Assembly (NCBI GenBank): GCA_902596745.1
Contig: CACJUZ010000001.1
Span: 186,001 to 250,000, forward strand
Origin: an uncultured Pelagibacteraceae bacterium
Lineage (GTDB): Bacteria > Pseudomonadota > Alphaproteobacteria > Pelagibacterales > Pelagibacteraceae
DNA length: 64,000 nucleotides
Direction: 5' to 3'
In this document: piece after piece, positions 56,396 through 64,000 of the stretch
Position numbering within the stretch: position 1 is the stretch's first letter
Layout of the letters: every line of letters starts with the position of its first letter
Notes under the pieces: generated by a model
The model's database searches: none
What the model saw: only the letters and a program-made list of their open reading frames with translations
Told to the model about the DNA's origin: nothing
Position numbers and translations under genes: made by a program

Positions 56396-57122
56396 ATATT
56401 TTTATGTCTACATCATCGAAATTTAATTGCTTAAGTGCAATGTAATCATTTTTTATCATTTTAATAGTCTTATATGGACCTAAAAAAACCTCAAAATTAT
56501 GTTTATTCTTTTTTTTAATGGATATTTTCCTATTTCTTAGTAATGCTGACTCGGATTTGACCCTTTTTTTTAAGAGGTTGGCTGCTTCTAAAGAATAAAA
56601 ATTACCTAGAATTATTACAAATTTTGGATCTTTCTCAGTTATTTTTTTTGTTGTTTGACCAATGTTACTAATCTTAACTTTTTCAACAGGAGCCTTTACT
56701 TTTAGTTGTTTTTCCTCTTCATACATTTCAGCTTTTTTTGCTATAAAAGACTTATTTTTTTTTAGTTCCTCAACTTCAACATAAGGAAAATTTTCATTTA
56801 ATCCTATTTGATCAGAAATCGATTTTGTGATTAATATTTTATAAAAATCAGGGTAATCTAATTTGTAAGAGTTTTTAGTGATTATATTTTTTCCATTTTT
56901 TGGATTGGATATTTTTAACAAAACACCTCTAGGTAATTTATTATGTGCAATTATTAAATCGTAATTATTGATTTTTCTTTTTATTAATTTACTTTCGTAG
57001 TCCTGATTTGAATAAATATAAGCAAATCCGTTAGAACTAAAAACTGGTTTTTCATATTTATTAGTTTTAACTGCATCACAAGAAACAAAAAACAATAGAA
57101 GAAAAATATATTTAAATTTCAT
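56388..57122 (-). CDS. SPOR-domain lipoprotein, RlpA-like
   Basis: LLLFFVSCDA lipobox; LPRGVLLKISNPKNGKNI double-psi barrel-like segment; C-terminal FVIILGNFYSLEAANLLKKRV SPOR repeat. Confidence 0.75.
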   Translation of the reverse strand: MKFKYIFLLLFFVSCDAVKTNKYEKPVFSSNGFAYIYSNQDYESKLIKRKINNYDLIIAHNKLPRGVLLKISNPKNGKNIITKNSYKLDYPDFYKILITKSISDQIGLNENFPYVEVEELKKNKSFIAKKAEMYEEEKQLKVKAPVEKVKISNIGQTTKKITEKDPKFVIILGNFYSLEAANLLKKRVKSESALLRNRKISIKKKNKHNFEVFLGPYKTIKMIKNDYIALKQLNFDDVDIKIYE

Positions 57123-58131
57123 TTTTAAACTTGTCCTTTAAAGTACATACAGCTAAAGCAAATCTTAAAGATCTATTCCATTTTAAAATTAACTCATAGT
57201 TATTAAAAACTAAATATGCTGGTTTTAAAGTATTTGATCCTGGTATAATATCTTTGTCAGGAGTAATTATTGCTGCTACCATATTATCATAATTAGAATA
57301 GTTTTCAGAAAACTTTAAATATTTTTTAAAATATTTAACTTTTTTTTTATTTTTTAATTTTCTGGCTGAGGTATTCAAATATTTAATTGGAATTTTTTGT
57401 TTCAGTTCAACTTTAACAAAACATGGTGCATTAGTTTGCCAACCAATTTTCTTAATATAATTTGCTGCAGATGCAAAAGAATCTTCAATTTCTTTCAACT
57501 CAATATTTGAATTATTGTTATAATCTATTGCATAACTTTTAATCGTAGATGGCATAAATTGAAAATTTCCAAAAGCACCCGCCCAAGACCCAAACAAAAT
57601 ACTCTTATCAATTACTTTATTATCGATTAGTTTTAATAGAATTAATAATTCATTAGTAAAAAAAGCACTTCTCCTTTTATCAAAACTTAAAGTAGCTAAC
57701 GAGGATAAAATATCCATTTTTCCAAGATATTTCCCAAAGTTTGTTTCAATGCCCATTAAAGCCAAAAGTAATTCCTTTTCTACTAAAAAAACACTTTCAA
57801 CTTTATTAATTAATTTTTTTTCTTGAGAGTATAACATCAATCCTTTTTTAACTTTTTTGTTATTTGTTCTTTTGCTAATATAAGTGAGAGTGTCCTCATA
57901 AAATTCCGGTTGATATCTATCATACTCAATCACCTTGGGAAGAAATTTAACATTTTTAAGAGTTTCATTTACAGTATTTTCTGAAACTCCCTCACTAATA
58001 GCAAATTTTTTAAAATCATCTAACCAACTATTAAATTTATGATCAGCGGCATAAATTTGTTTTGATGGTATTAAAAAGTAAAATAATAAAAATAATTTAA
58101 TAAAGAATTTAGCCATTTTGTTAGTTATCAT
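57112..58131 (-). CDS. Lytic murein transglycosylase (MltB family)
   Basis: LLALMGIETNFGKYLGKMDILSSLATLSFDKRR...GSWAGAFGNFQFMPST...AASYI-like AANYIKKIGWQ. Confidence 0.94.
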   Translation of the reverse strand: MITNKMAKFFIKLFLLFYFLIPSKQIYAADHKFNSWLDDFKKFAISEGVSENTVNETLKNVKFLPKVIEYDRYQPEFYEDTLTYISKRTNNKKVKKGLMLYSQEKKLINKVESVFLVEKELLLALMGIETNFGKYLGKMDILSSLATLSFDKRRSAFFTNELLILLKLIDNKVIDKSILFGSWAGAFGNFQFMPSTIKSYAIDYNNNSNIELKEIEDSFASAANYIKKIGWQTNAPCFVKVELKQKIPIKYLNTSARKLKNKKKVKYFKKYLKFSENYSNYDNMVAAIITPDKDIIPGSNTLKPAYLVFNNYELILKWNRSLRFALAVCTLKDKFKNEI

Positions 58132-58223
58132 AAAAATTTTATTTAAACCAGCATTCCAAAATTAAATAAGATTATTGTTATTTTTTCTTAAAAAGAGTAT
58201 TAGTTTGTTACGTTTCGCATTAT

Positions 58224-58313
58224 GGAGAGGTGGCTGAGCGGTTGAAAGCACTGGTCTTGAAAACCAGCAACGGGGCAACTCGTTCGTGGGTTCGAATCCC
58301 ACCCTCTCCGCCA
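58224..58313 (+). tRNA. tRNA-Ser (anticodon TGA), CCA encoded
   Basis: ggagaggtggctgagcggttgaaagcactggtcttgaaaaccagcaacggggcaactcgttcgtgggttcgaatcccaccctctccgcca; long variable arm. Confidence 0.97.
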
Positions 58314-58568
58314 TTATAATTTAAAATTACTAAATATTTCTAATATTTTATTTTTTTCAACTTCAATATCTAATTTTTTTGTTTTATAAAAACTGTAGAT
58401 AATTTCGTCCTCTAAATTTAAAAAGTCATAGAGATCTTCCAGCTCAGCTTTAGAAAATTTATTAATATATTTATCAACAAATTTACCAAGTAGTATGTCC
58501 ATCTCCTTAGTACCGCGATAATTTGCTCTATAAATTATTTTTTTCTTTAAAGTTTCTAATTCTTTCAT
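58314..58568 (-). CDS. sdhE: FAD assembly factor SdhE
   Basis: KKIIYRANYRGTKEMDILLGKFVDKYINKFSKAELEDLYDFLNLEDEIIYSF. Confidence 0.92.
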   Translation of the reverse strand: MKELETLKKKIIYRANYRGTKEMDILLGKFVDKYINKFSKAELEDLYDFLNLEDEIIYSFYKTKKLDIEVEKNKILEIFSNFKL

Positions 58569-58575
58569 TTAATTA

Positions 58576-60651
58576 ATGTATTATATATTAACCATGGCTA
58601 TATTTAAAAATAAAGATGATCTTTTTAAAAATATATCTTTTTTAAAGGGTGTTGGTCCAAAATTAAGTAAGTATTTAAAAAATAAAAAAATTGAAAAAAT
58701 TAACGATTTACTGTGGCATTTTCCATATTCATCAACTGATAGATCAAATACAGCAACTCTCGATAAACTGGAAGTAGGAAAAATACAAACCATTAAAGTA
58801 AAAGTTTTAAAATATAATTTTCCACGAATAAGAAATTTGCCTAACAAAGTTATTTGTGAAGATGAATTTGGTAAAATAGATATTATTTTCTTTAATAGCA
58901 GAGAAGGATATATCAAAGCCATCTTACCTGTAAACAAATGGGTTTTAATAAGTGGAAAAATTAATTTTTATAAATCTAAATATCAAATAACAAACCCAAG
59001 TTATATTACTTCGATAGATAAAATTGACTATGTTAAAAGAAATATTCCAAAATATTCGTTGACAGAGGGGTTAAATGAAAAATCTTACAGAAAAATTATT
59101 GAAAAAGTAATTAATAACCTACCCGTTTTAGAGGAATGGCTTGATGAAGAGGTGTTGTATAAGTTTGGTTTTAAATCCTGGAATGAGTCTCTTCTAAAAA
59201 TTCATAATTTTGAAAATGCTGATACAGTTAACAACAAATATATTAGGAGATTAGCTTTGGATGAAATTTTGTCTAATTTAATAGTACTCTCAAAAAATAG
59301 AAAAAAGTTTAAAGAAACTAAAAAGGAAAGTAAATTATTTGATAATTCTTTAGCCAAAATAATACTTAAAAATTTAAACTTTACACTTACTAAAAATCAA
59401 GAAGAGATAATTAAAGAAATTAACGAAGATTTAAAATCAGATAGAAAAATGTTTCGCATACTTCAAGGTGACGTTGGTTCTGGGAAGACCATTGTTTCTT
59501 TTATGACCATAGCTAATGTTCTAGAAATTGGTTGTCAGTCAGCCATGATGGCTCCAACAGCTATATTAGCAGATCAACATTACAACTTAGCAAAAAAAAT
59601 ATTTCATGGAACCGAAATTAGAATAGAACTTTTAACTGGAAAAACTGAGACGAAACAAAGAAAAAAAATACTTGAAGACTTAAAAGATGGTGAAATTGAT
59701 TTGTTGATCGGAACACATGCTTTATTCCAAAAAAAAATTAATTTTAAAAACCTAGGATATGTTGTGATAGACGAACAACATAAGTTTGGTGTGAAACAAA
59801 GAATGTCTCTCGCTGAAAAGGGTGGAAAAAATTGTGATGTTTTATTGATGTCTGCAACTCCAATACCTAGGACAATGATGTTAACAATTTATGGGGATAT
59901 GGATGTTTCAAGACTAATTGAGAAACCTAAAAACAGACTTCCAATATTAACTTATTCGAAGCCTGAGAAAAAGATTGATGATTTAATAAAAATAATAAAA
60001 AAAAATTTATCTGAAAACAATCAAGTTTTTTGGGTATGTCCTTTGATTAAGGACTCACAAATATTTGATTATACGTCTGTTAAAATGAGACTTAAATGGC
60101 TTAAAAAAATATTTCCCTCCGAAACAGGAATTTTACACGGTGAATTAAAACAATATGAAAAAGATTTAATTTTAGAAAAATTTTTAAAAAAAAAAATAAG
60201 ATTGTTAATTTCTACGACTGTTATAGAGGTTGGAATTGATTTTCCAGATGCAAATTTAATAATTATTGAAAATGCAAATAAGTTTGGTTTAGCTCAATTA
60301 CACCAATTACGTGGAAGAGTTGGTAGAGGAAGCAAGCAAGGAAAATGTATTCTTTTATTTAAAGACAATCTGTCAAAAAATAGTGTCCAAAGAATTAAAG
60401 TTTTAAAAAAATCTAGTGATGGGTTTTTTATTGCTGAGGAAGACATGAAAATGAGAGGATTCGGCGACATAATAGGGTATCAACAAAGTGGAGAAAAATT
60501 TTTTAAAATTGCAGATCCTATTAATCATATCGATCTTTTTAATTACGCTGAAAGTTATATAAAAAAAATAGAGAACGAAAATCTTGATAGATTTGATTTT
60601 TTAGTGAAGTTGCATGATAAAGCAGAAATTATATATTCTAAAAATGGTTAA
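58576..60651 (+). CDS. recG: ATP-dependent DNA helicase RecG (true start may be Met at 58594)
   Basis: LQGDVGSGKTIVSFM, GTHALFQKKINFKNLGYVVIDEQHKFGVKQR, LMSATPIPRT, QLHQLRGRVGRG. Confidence 0.97.
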   Translation: MYYILTMAIFKNKDDLFKNISFLKGVGPKLSKYLKNKKIEKINDLLWHFPYSSTDRSNTATLDKLEVGKIQTIKVKVLKYNFPRIRNLPNKVICEDEFGKIDIIFFNSREGYIKAILPVNKWVLISGKINFYKSKYQITNPSYITSIDKIDYVKRNIPKYSLTEGLNEKSYRKIIEKVINNLPVLEEWLDEEVLYKFGFKSWNESLLKIHNFENADTVNNKYIRRLALDEILSNLIVLSKNRKKFKETKKESKLFDNSLAKIILKNLNFTLTKNQEEIIKEINEDLKSDRKMFRILQGDVGSGKTIVSFMTIANVLEIGCQSAMMAPTAILADQHYNLAKKIFHGTEIRIELLTGKTETKQRKKILEDLKDGEIDLLIGTHALFQKKINFKNLGYVVIDEQHKFGVKQRMSLAEKGGKNCDVLLMSATPIPRTMMLTIYGDMDVSRLIEKPKNRLPILTYSKPEKKIDDLIKIIKKNLSENNQVFWVCPLIKDSQIFDYTSVKMRLKWLKKIFPSETGILHGELKQYEKDLILEKFLKKKIRLLISTTVIEVGIDFPDANLIIIENANKFGLAQLHQLRGRVGRGSKQGKCILLFKDNLSKNSVQRIKVLKKSSDGFFIAEEDMKMRGFGDIIGYQQSGEKFFKIADPINHIDLFNYAESYIKKIENENLDRFDFLVKLHDKAEIIYSKNG

Positions 60652-61262
60652 TCAATATCAGACGTTCCAGCAGAAACAATAAATTTAGACGCTTGTTCAA
60701 AACTTATATCTAAAAAAATTAAATTTTTTTTTGGCACCATCAATAAAAAACCACTTGTGGGATTAGGTGTGGTTGGCACAAAAACATTTACTAATTCATT
60801 TCCAATTTTATCGTTTATAATTCCCTTATTTTCTTTTGTAGCGAAACCGACAGCCCAAACATCTTTTTTGGGATATTCAAGCAAAACCACACTTTTTTGT
60901 TTGTTATCACTTTTAGTTAAGCTTTCCGTCATTTGATTTATTGCTGAATAAATAGTTCTTAAAATTGGTATTTTTTTTAAAATTTTGTTTATTAATTCAA
61001 ATATTTTTTTTCCTAAGAATGAAAGTGATAGCCATCCTATGAATGTAATTAAAAAAATTGCAATTATTATTTCCACCCCAGGAATTTCAAAATTTAAATA
61101 ACTATTAGGGTTTAATTCCTTTGGAAGTATTTTTGTTGATATTTTTATAATGAACAATGAAAGATAAAGGGTAATTCCTATTGGTATAAGCACTACAGCG
61201 CCAGCAAAGAAATAGTTTCTTAATCTAGATAAAATTGATCCCTTTTTTCGCTTTTCGGTCAT
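60648..61262 (-). CDS. DUF502-family membrane protein
   Basis: RNYFFAGAVVLIPIGITLYLSLFIIK...IPILRTIYSAINQMTESL...VFVPTTPNPTSGFLLMVPK. Confidence 0.9.
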   Translation of the reverse strand: MTEKRKKGSILSRLRNYFFAGAVVLIPIGITLYLSLFIIKISTKILPKELNPNSYLNFEIPGVEIIIAIFLITFIGWLSLSFLGKKIFELINKILKKIPILRTIYSAINQMTESLTKSDNKQKSVVLLEYPKKDVWAVGFATKENKGIINDKIGNELVNVFVPTTPNPTSGFLLMVPKKNLIFLDISFEQASKFIVSAGTSDID

Positions 61263-61283
61263 TAACTATAACTTGAGTTTATT

Positions 61284-62183
61284 ATGAAAATTATTATTAA
61301 TATAAAAATTGCAATTAGTAATTTATTATTTAAAATCATGAATCTTATGAAACATATCATAAATAGGAGAAAATTTCTTGGCTTATTTGGTTGTGGTTGT
61401 TGCTCTTTATTAATGCCATCTTGTGCTACAGTACCAATAACTGAAAGGAAACAACTAAGTCTTATACCTGAAGCAACAATAAATAGACAAGCTGCTCAAG
61501 CTTATTCACAATTCAAAAATAAAGCAAAATTAATTACCAAAGGTAGTCAGCTCAAAGAAATTAAAGAAATTGGAAAAAAAATTGAAAAATCTGTAACAGC
61601 TTTTTTTATTAATAAAGGACAAAAGGATCCAACTTCAACATTTGGGTGGGACTATGTTTTGGTAGATAATGACAAAGTAGTCAATGCTTGGTGTATGCCT
61701 GGAGGTAAAATTGCAGTTTATACAGGTTTGTTAAAAATTACAAAAAATACTGATGCTCTATCTATTGTGATGGGCCATGAAATAGCACATGCAGTGGCTA
61801 GACATTCCGTTGAAAGAGCTAGTCAAGCAATGACTATTAATATTGGAACACAGGTAGCAGATGTGTTTTTAGGTGGTGCAATAAATAGAACGCGCAATAC
61901 TGTTGGACAAAATACTGGATTAGATATTTTTCAATTAGGTATTATGAATCCTTTTGGTAGAAAACAAGAAACTGAGGCTGATTATCTTGGACTTATTTTT
62001 TCTTCACTTTCAGGTTATGACATTAGGGAGTCTGTAAAATTATGGGAACGAATGGCTAAAAAAAATGAAGGAAAAGAGCCACCAGTTTTTTTAAGCACAC
62101 ATCCATCTAGTAAAAAAAGAATTGAAAATTTAGAGAACTGGATAAGAGAAGTTATGATTAAGTATCCACCAATATCAACTTGA
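61284..62183 (+). CDS. M48-family metallopeptidase, lipoprotein-like (start uncertain)
   Basis: RRKFLGLFGCGCCSLLMPSCATVPITERKQLSLI; VMGHEIAHAVARHSVERASQ (HExxH); ETEADYLGL. Confidence 0.93.
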   Translation: MKIIINIKIAISNLLFKIMNLMKHIINRRKFLGLFGCGCCSLLMPSCATVPITERKQLSLIPEATINRQAAQAYSQFKNKAKLITKGSQLKEIKEIGKKIEKSVTAFFINKGQKDPTSTFGWDYVLVDNDKVVNAWCMPGGKIAVYTGLLKITKNTDALSIVMGHEIAHAVARHSVERASQAMTINIGTQVADVFLGGAINRTRNTVGQNTGLDIFQLGIMNPFGRKQETEADYLGLIFSSLSGYDIRESVKLWERMAKKNEGKEPPVFLSTHPSSKKRIENLENWIREVMIKYPPIST

Positions 62184-62191
62184 AGCTGATT

Positions 62192-62267
62192 TGGTGAGCC
62201 CTGATGGACTCGAACCATCGACACCCTCCTTAAAAGGGAGGTGCTCTACCAACTGAGCTAAGGGCCC
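62192..62267 (-). tRNA. tRNA-Lys (anticodon TTT), CCA encoded
   Basis: Reverse complement gggcccttagctcagttggtagagcacctcccttttaaggagggtgtcgatggttcgagtccatcagggctcacca. Confidence 0.96.
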
Positions 62268-62315
62268 AAAGAAATTTCTTTTACATATAAATCGTCAAAA
62301 ATTCAATGTAATTAA

Positions 62316-63434
62316 TTAATTAAATAATTTGATATATTTGTTATAAAATTTACTGAAAGTGCGACTCTTAATACTTTTTCTTATTTCAAACATAAATTGT
62401 TGATAAAAGTTTATATTGTGTAGGGAAATAAGCATTGAGGCAAGTAATTCATTTGTTTTGATTAAATGATTTAAATAGCTTTTTGAATACCGGTTAAGAC
62501 TTCTTAAATTACATTTTTCATCAAGGGGGGATTCGTCATTTTTATATAAAGAATTCTTTAAATTTATTTTCCCTTGCCAAGTGAAAGCTAAACCAGTTCT
62601 TCCAGACCTTGTGGGCATTACGCAATCAAACATATCTACTCCCTCATTTATCGCCCCTAATATATCTGAAGGTGTACCCACACCCATTAAATATCTTGGT
62701 TTATCCTCTGGCATTTCATACGTAATATTTTTAACTGTTTCAAACATCTCGCTTTGAGTTTCTCCTACAGCTAAACCTCCTATTGCATATCCATCGAAAT
62801 CTATGTCTCTAAGTCTTTGTAAACTTTCAAGTCTTAAGTCTTTATAGAGACCACCTTGAATAATACCAAAAAGAGCTTTTTTTTTATTGTTGCCAAATTC
62901 TACTTTAGATCTTTTTGCCCAATTTGTTGAAATATCTATAGCTTTTTTTAATTTATCTTTATCATTTGTTAATTGAGGACATTCATCTAATACCATTAAT
63001 ATGTCTGAATTTATTGATTTTTGTATTTTAATACTTTTTTCAGGACTTAAAATTATTTTTTTTCCATCAATATGAGATCTAAAAGTTGCGCCAATATCTT
63101 TATCAATTTTTGTTAATTTTGACAGCGACATAATTTGAAAACCTCCCGAGTCAGTTAAAATAGGTTTATCCCAATTCATAAAATTATGCAGACCGCCAAA
63201 TTTTTCTAAAATAGTAGATCCCGGTCTTAACATTAAGTGATAAGTGTTTCCTAAAATAATTTGAGATCCTGTTTTTTTAAGGTCGTCTACAAATAAACCT
63301 TTAACAGTTCCCAAAGTACCTACTGGCATGAATGCAGGGGTATCTATGTTTCCTCTAGATGATTTAATTATTCCTAACCTTGCTTTTTTAAATTTTGAAA
63401 TTAACTTGAAGGAAAACTCTTTTTTTTTCATCAA
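62316..63434 (-). CDS. tgt: Queuine tRNA-ribosyltransferase
   Basis: DTPAFMPVGTLGTVKGL, ILGNTYHLMLRPG, LTDSGGFQIMSLS, GVDMFDCVMPTRSGRTGLAFT. Confidence 0.97.
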   Translation of the reverse strand: MMKKKEFSFKLISKFKKARLGIIKSSRGNIDTPAFMPVGTLGTVKGLFVDDLKKTGSQIILGNTYHLMLRPGSTILEKFGGLHNFMNWDKPILTDSGGFQIMSLSKLTKIDKDIGATFRSHIDGKKIILSPEKSIKIQKSINSDILMVLDECPQLTNDKDKLKKAIDISTNWAKRSKVEFGNNKKKALFGIIQGGLYKDLRLESLQRLRDIDFDGYAIGGLAVGETQSEMFETVKNITYEMPEDKPRYLMGVGTPSDILGAINEGVDMFDCVMPTRSGRTGLAFTWQGKINLKNSLYKNDESPLDEKCNLRSLNRYSKSYLNHLIKTNELLASMLISLHNINFYQQFMFEIRKSIKSRTFSKFYNKYIKLFN

Positions 63435-63437
63435 AAG

Positions 63438-63989
63438 TTATTTCAACTTTAGACTTATGATTTTATCTGGACTCTTAACTGAGCCATTAGGACCTTCTCC
63501 CTTTTTTATATTATCTATAAACTCCATTCCTTTAACTACTTTTCCAAAAACAGTATATTGTCTATCTAAATGTGGTGCAGGTTGAAAACAAATAAAAAAT
63601 TGACTATTTGCACTATCAGGATTTGCAGATCTTGCGGCCGATAGAACTCCCCTATCATGTGGTATATCGGAAAATTCAGATTTTAAATCAGGCAAATCTG
63701 AACCACCTGTACCAGCCAATGACAAATTAAAATCTTTTGAGTTTGAATTTCCAAATTTAACATCTCCGCTTTGAGCCATGAAGCCGTCAATTACTCTATG
63801 AAAAACAACTCCATTATAAAGCCCTTTGCTTGCTAAGTCTTTAAATCTTTTTACATGATTAGGTGCAACATCTGGATAAAGCTCTAATTCTACTTCTCCG
63901 TCTTTTAGTTTCATTATCATAATTTCCTCCGCGTATAATTTATTAATAATAAATATGAAAAAAAATATTAAAATGTAAATTCTTTTCAT
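63438..63989 (-). CDS. Cyclophilin-type peptidyl-prolyl isomerase with signal peptide
   Basis: VVFHRVIDGFMAQSGDV, NSQFFICFQPAPHLDRQYTVFGKVVKGMEFID; N-terminal hydrophobic leader. Confidence 0.95.
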   Translation of the reverse strand: MKRIYILIFFFIFIINKLYAEEIMIMKLKDGEVELELYPDVAPNHVKRFKDLASKGLYNGVVFHRVIDGFMAQSGDVKFGNSNSKDFNLSLAGTGGSDLPDLKSEFSDIPHDRGVLSAARSANPDSANSQFFICFQPAPHLDRQYTVFGKVVKGMEFIDNIKKGEGPNGSVKSPDKIISLKLK

Positions 63990-64000
63990 TCTAGTTTATT

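Overview
This 64 kb window is compact and very AT-rich. Gene content, gene order and very short spacers suggest a SAR11/Pelagibacterales-like alphaproteobacterium (inference from recognised proteins, no search run). It is almost wall-to-wall coding, with four tRNAs (Glu-TTC, Pro-TGG, Ser-TGA, Lys-TTT) and no rRNA or CRISPR array seen. The left part (1-29.3 kb) is housekeeping: a tightly overlapping dapA-smpB-folK-spoT-pyrE-pdxJ-acpS-lepB-rnc-recO run, rib/nusB, hppA, plsX-ihfA, ctaA, rplM-rpsI, argC-hom-glpX-recJ and an aldehyde dehydrogenase. A small accessory cassette follows (29.3-37.4 kb): GIY-YIG protein, three glycosyltransferases, two FkbM-type methyltransferases, a tyrosine recombinase with a lox-like inverted repeat directly upstream, and a 380-bp convergent non-coding gap. 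The 37.4-48.4 kb minus-strand run looks like an extended DMSP-demethylation locus (dmdA-, dmdB- and dmdC-like genes). It also holds an ECHDC3-like crotonase lacking both catalytic glutamates, a FadN-like fusion that retains them, OsmC, an alpha/beta hydrolase, an NDUFS4-like protein, an SbmA/BacA-like transporter and an AEC permease. The right part (48.5-64 kb) is again mostly housekeeping. The best candidates for follow-up are the catalytically atypical dmd-linked crotonase and operon, and the recombinase/inverted-repeat/glycan cassette.
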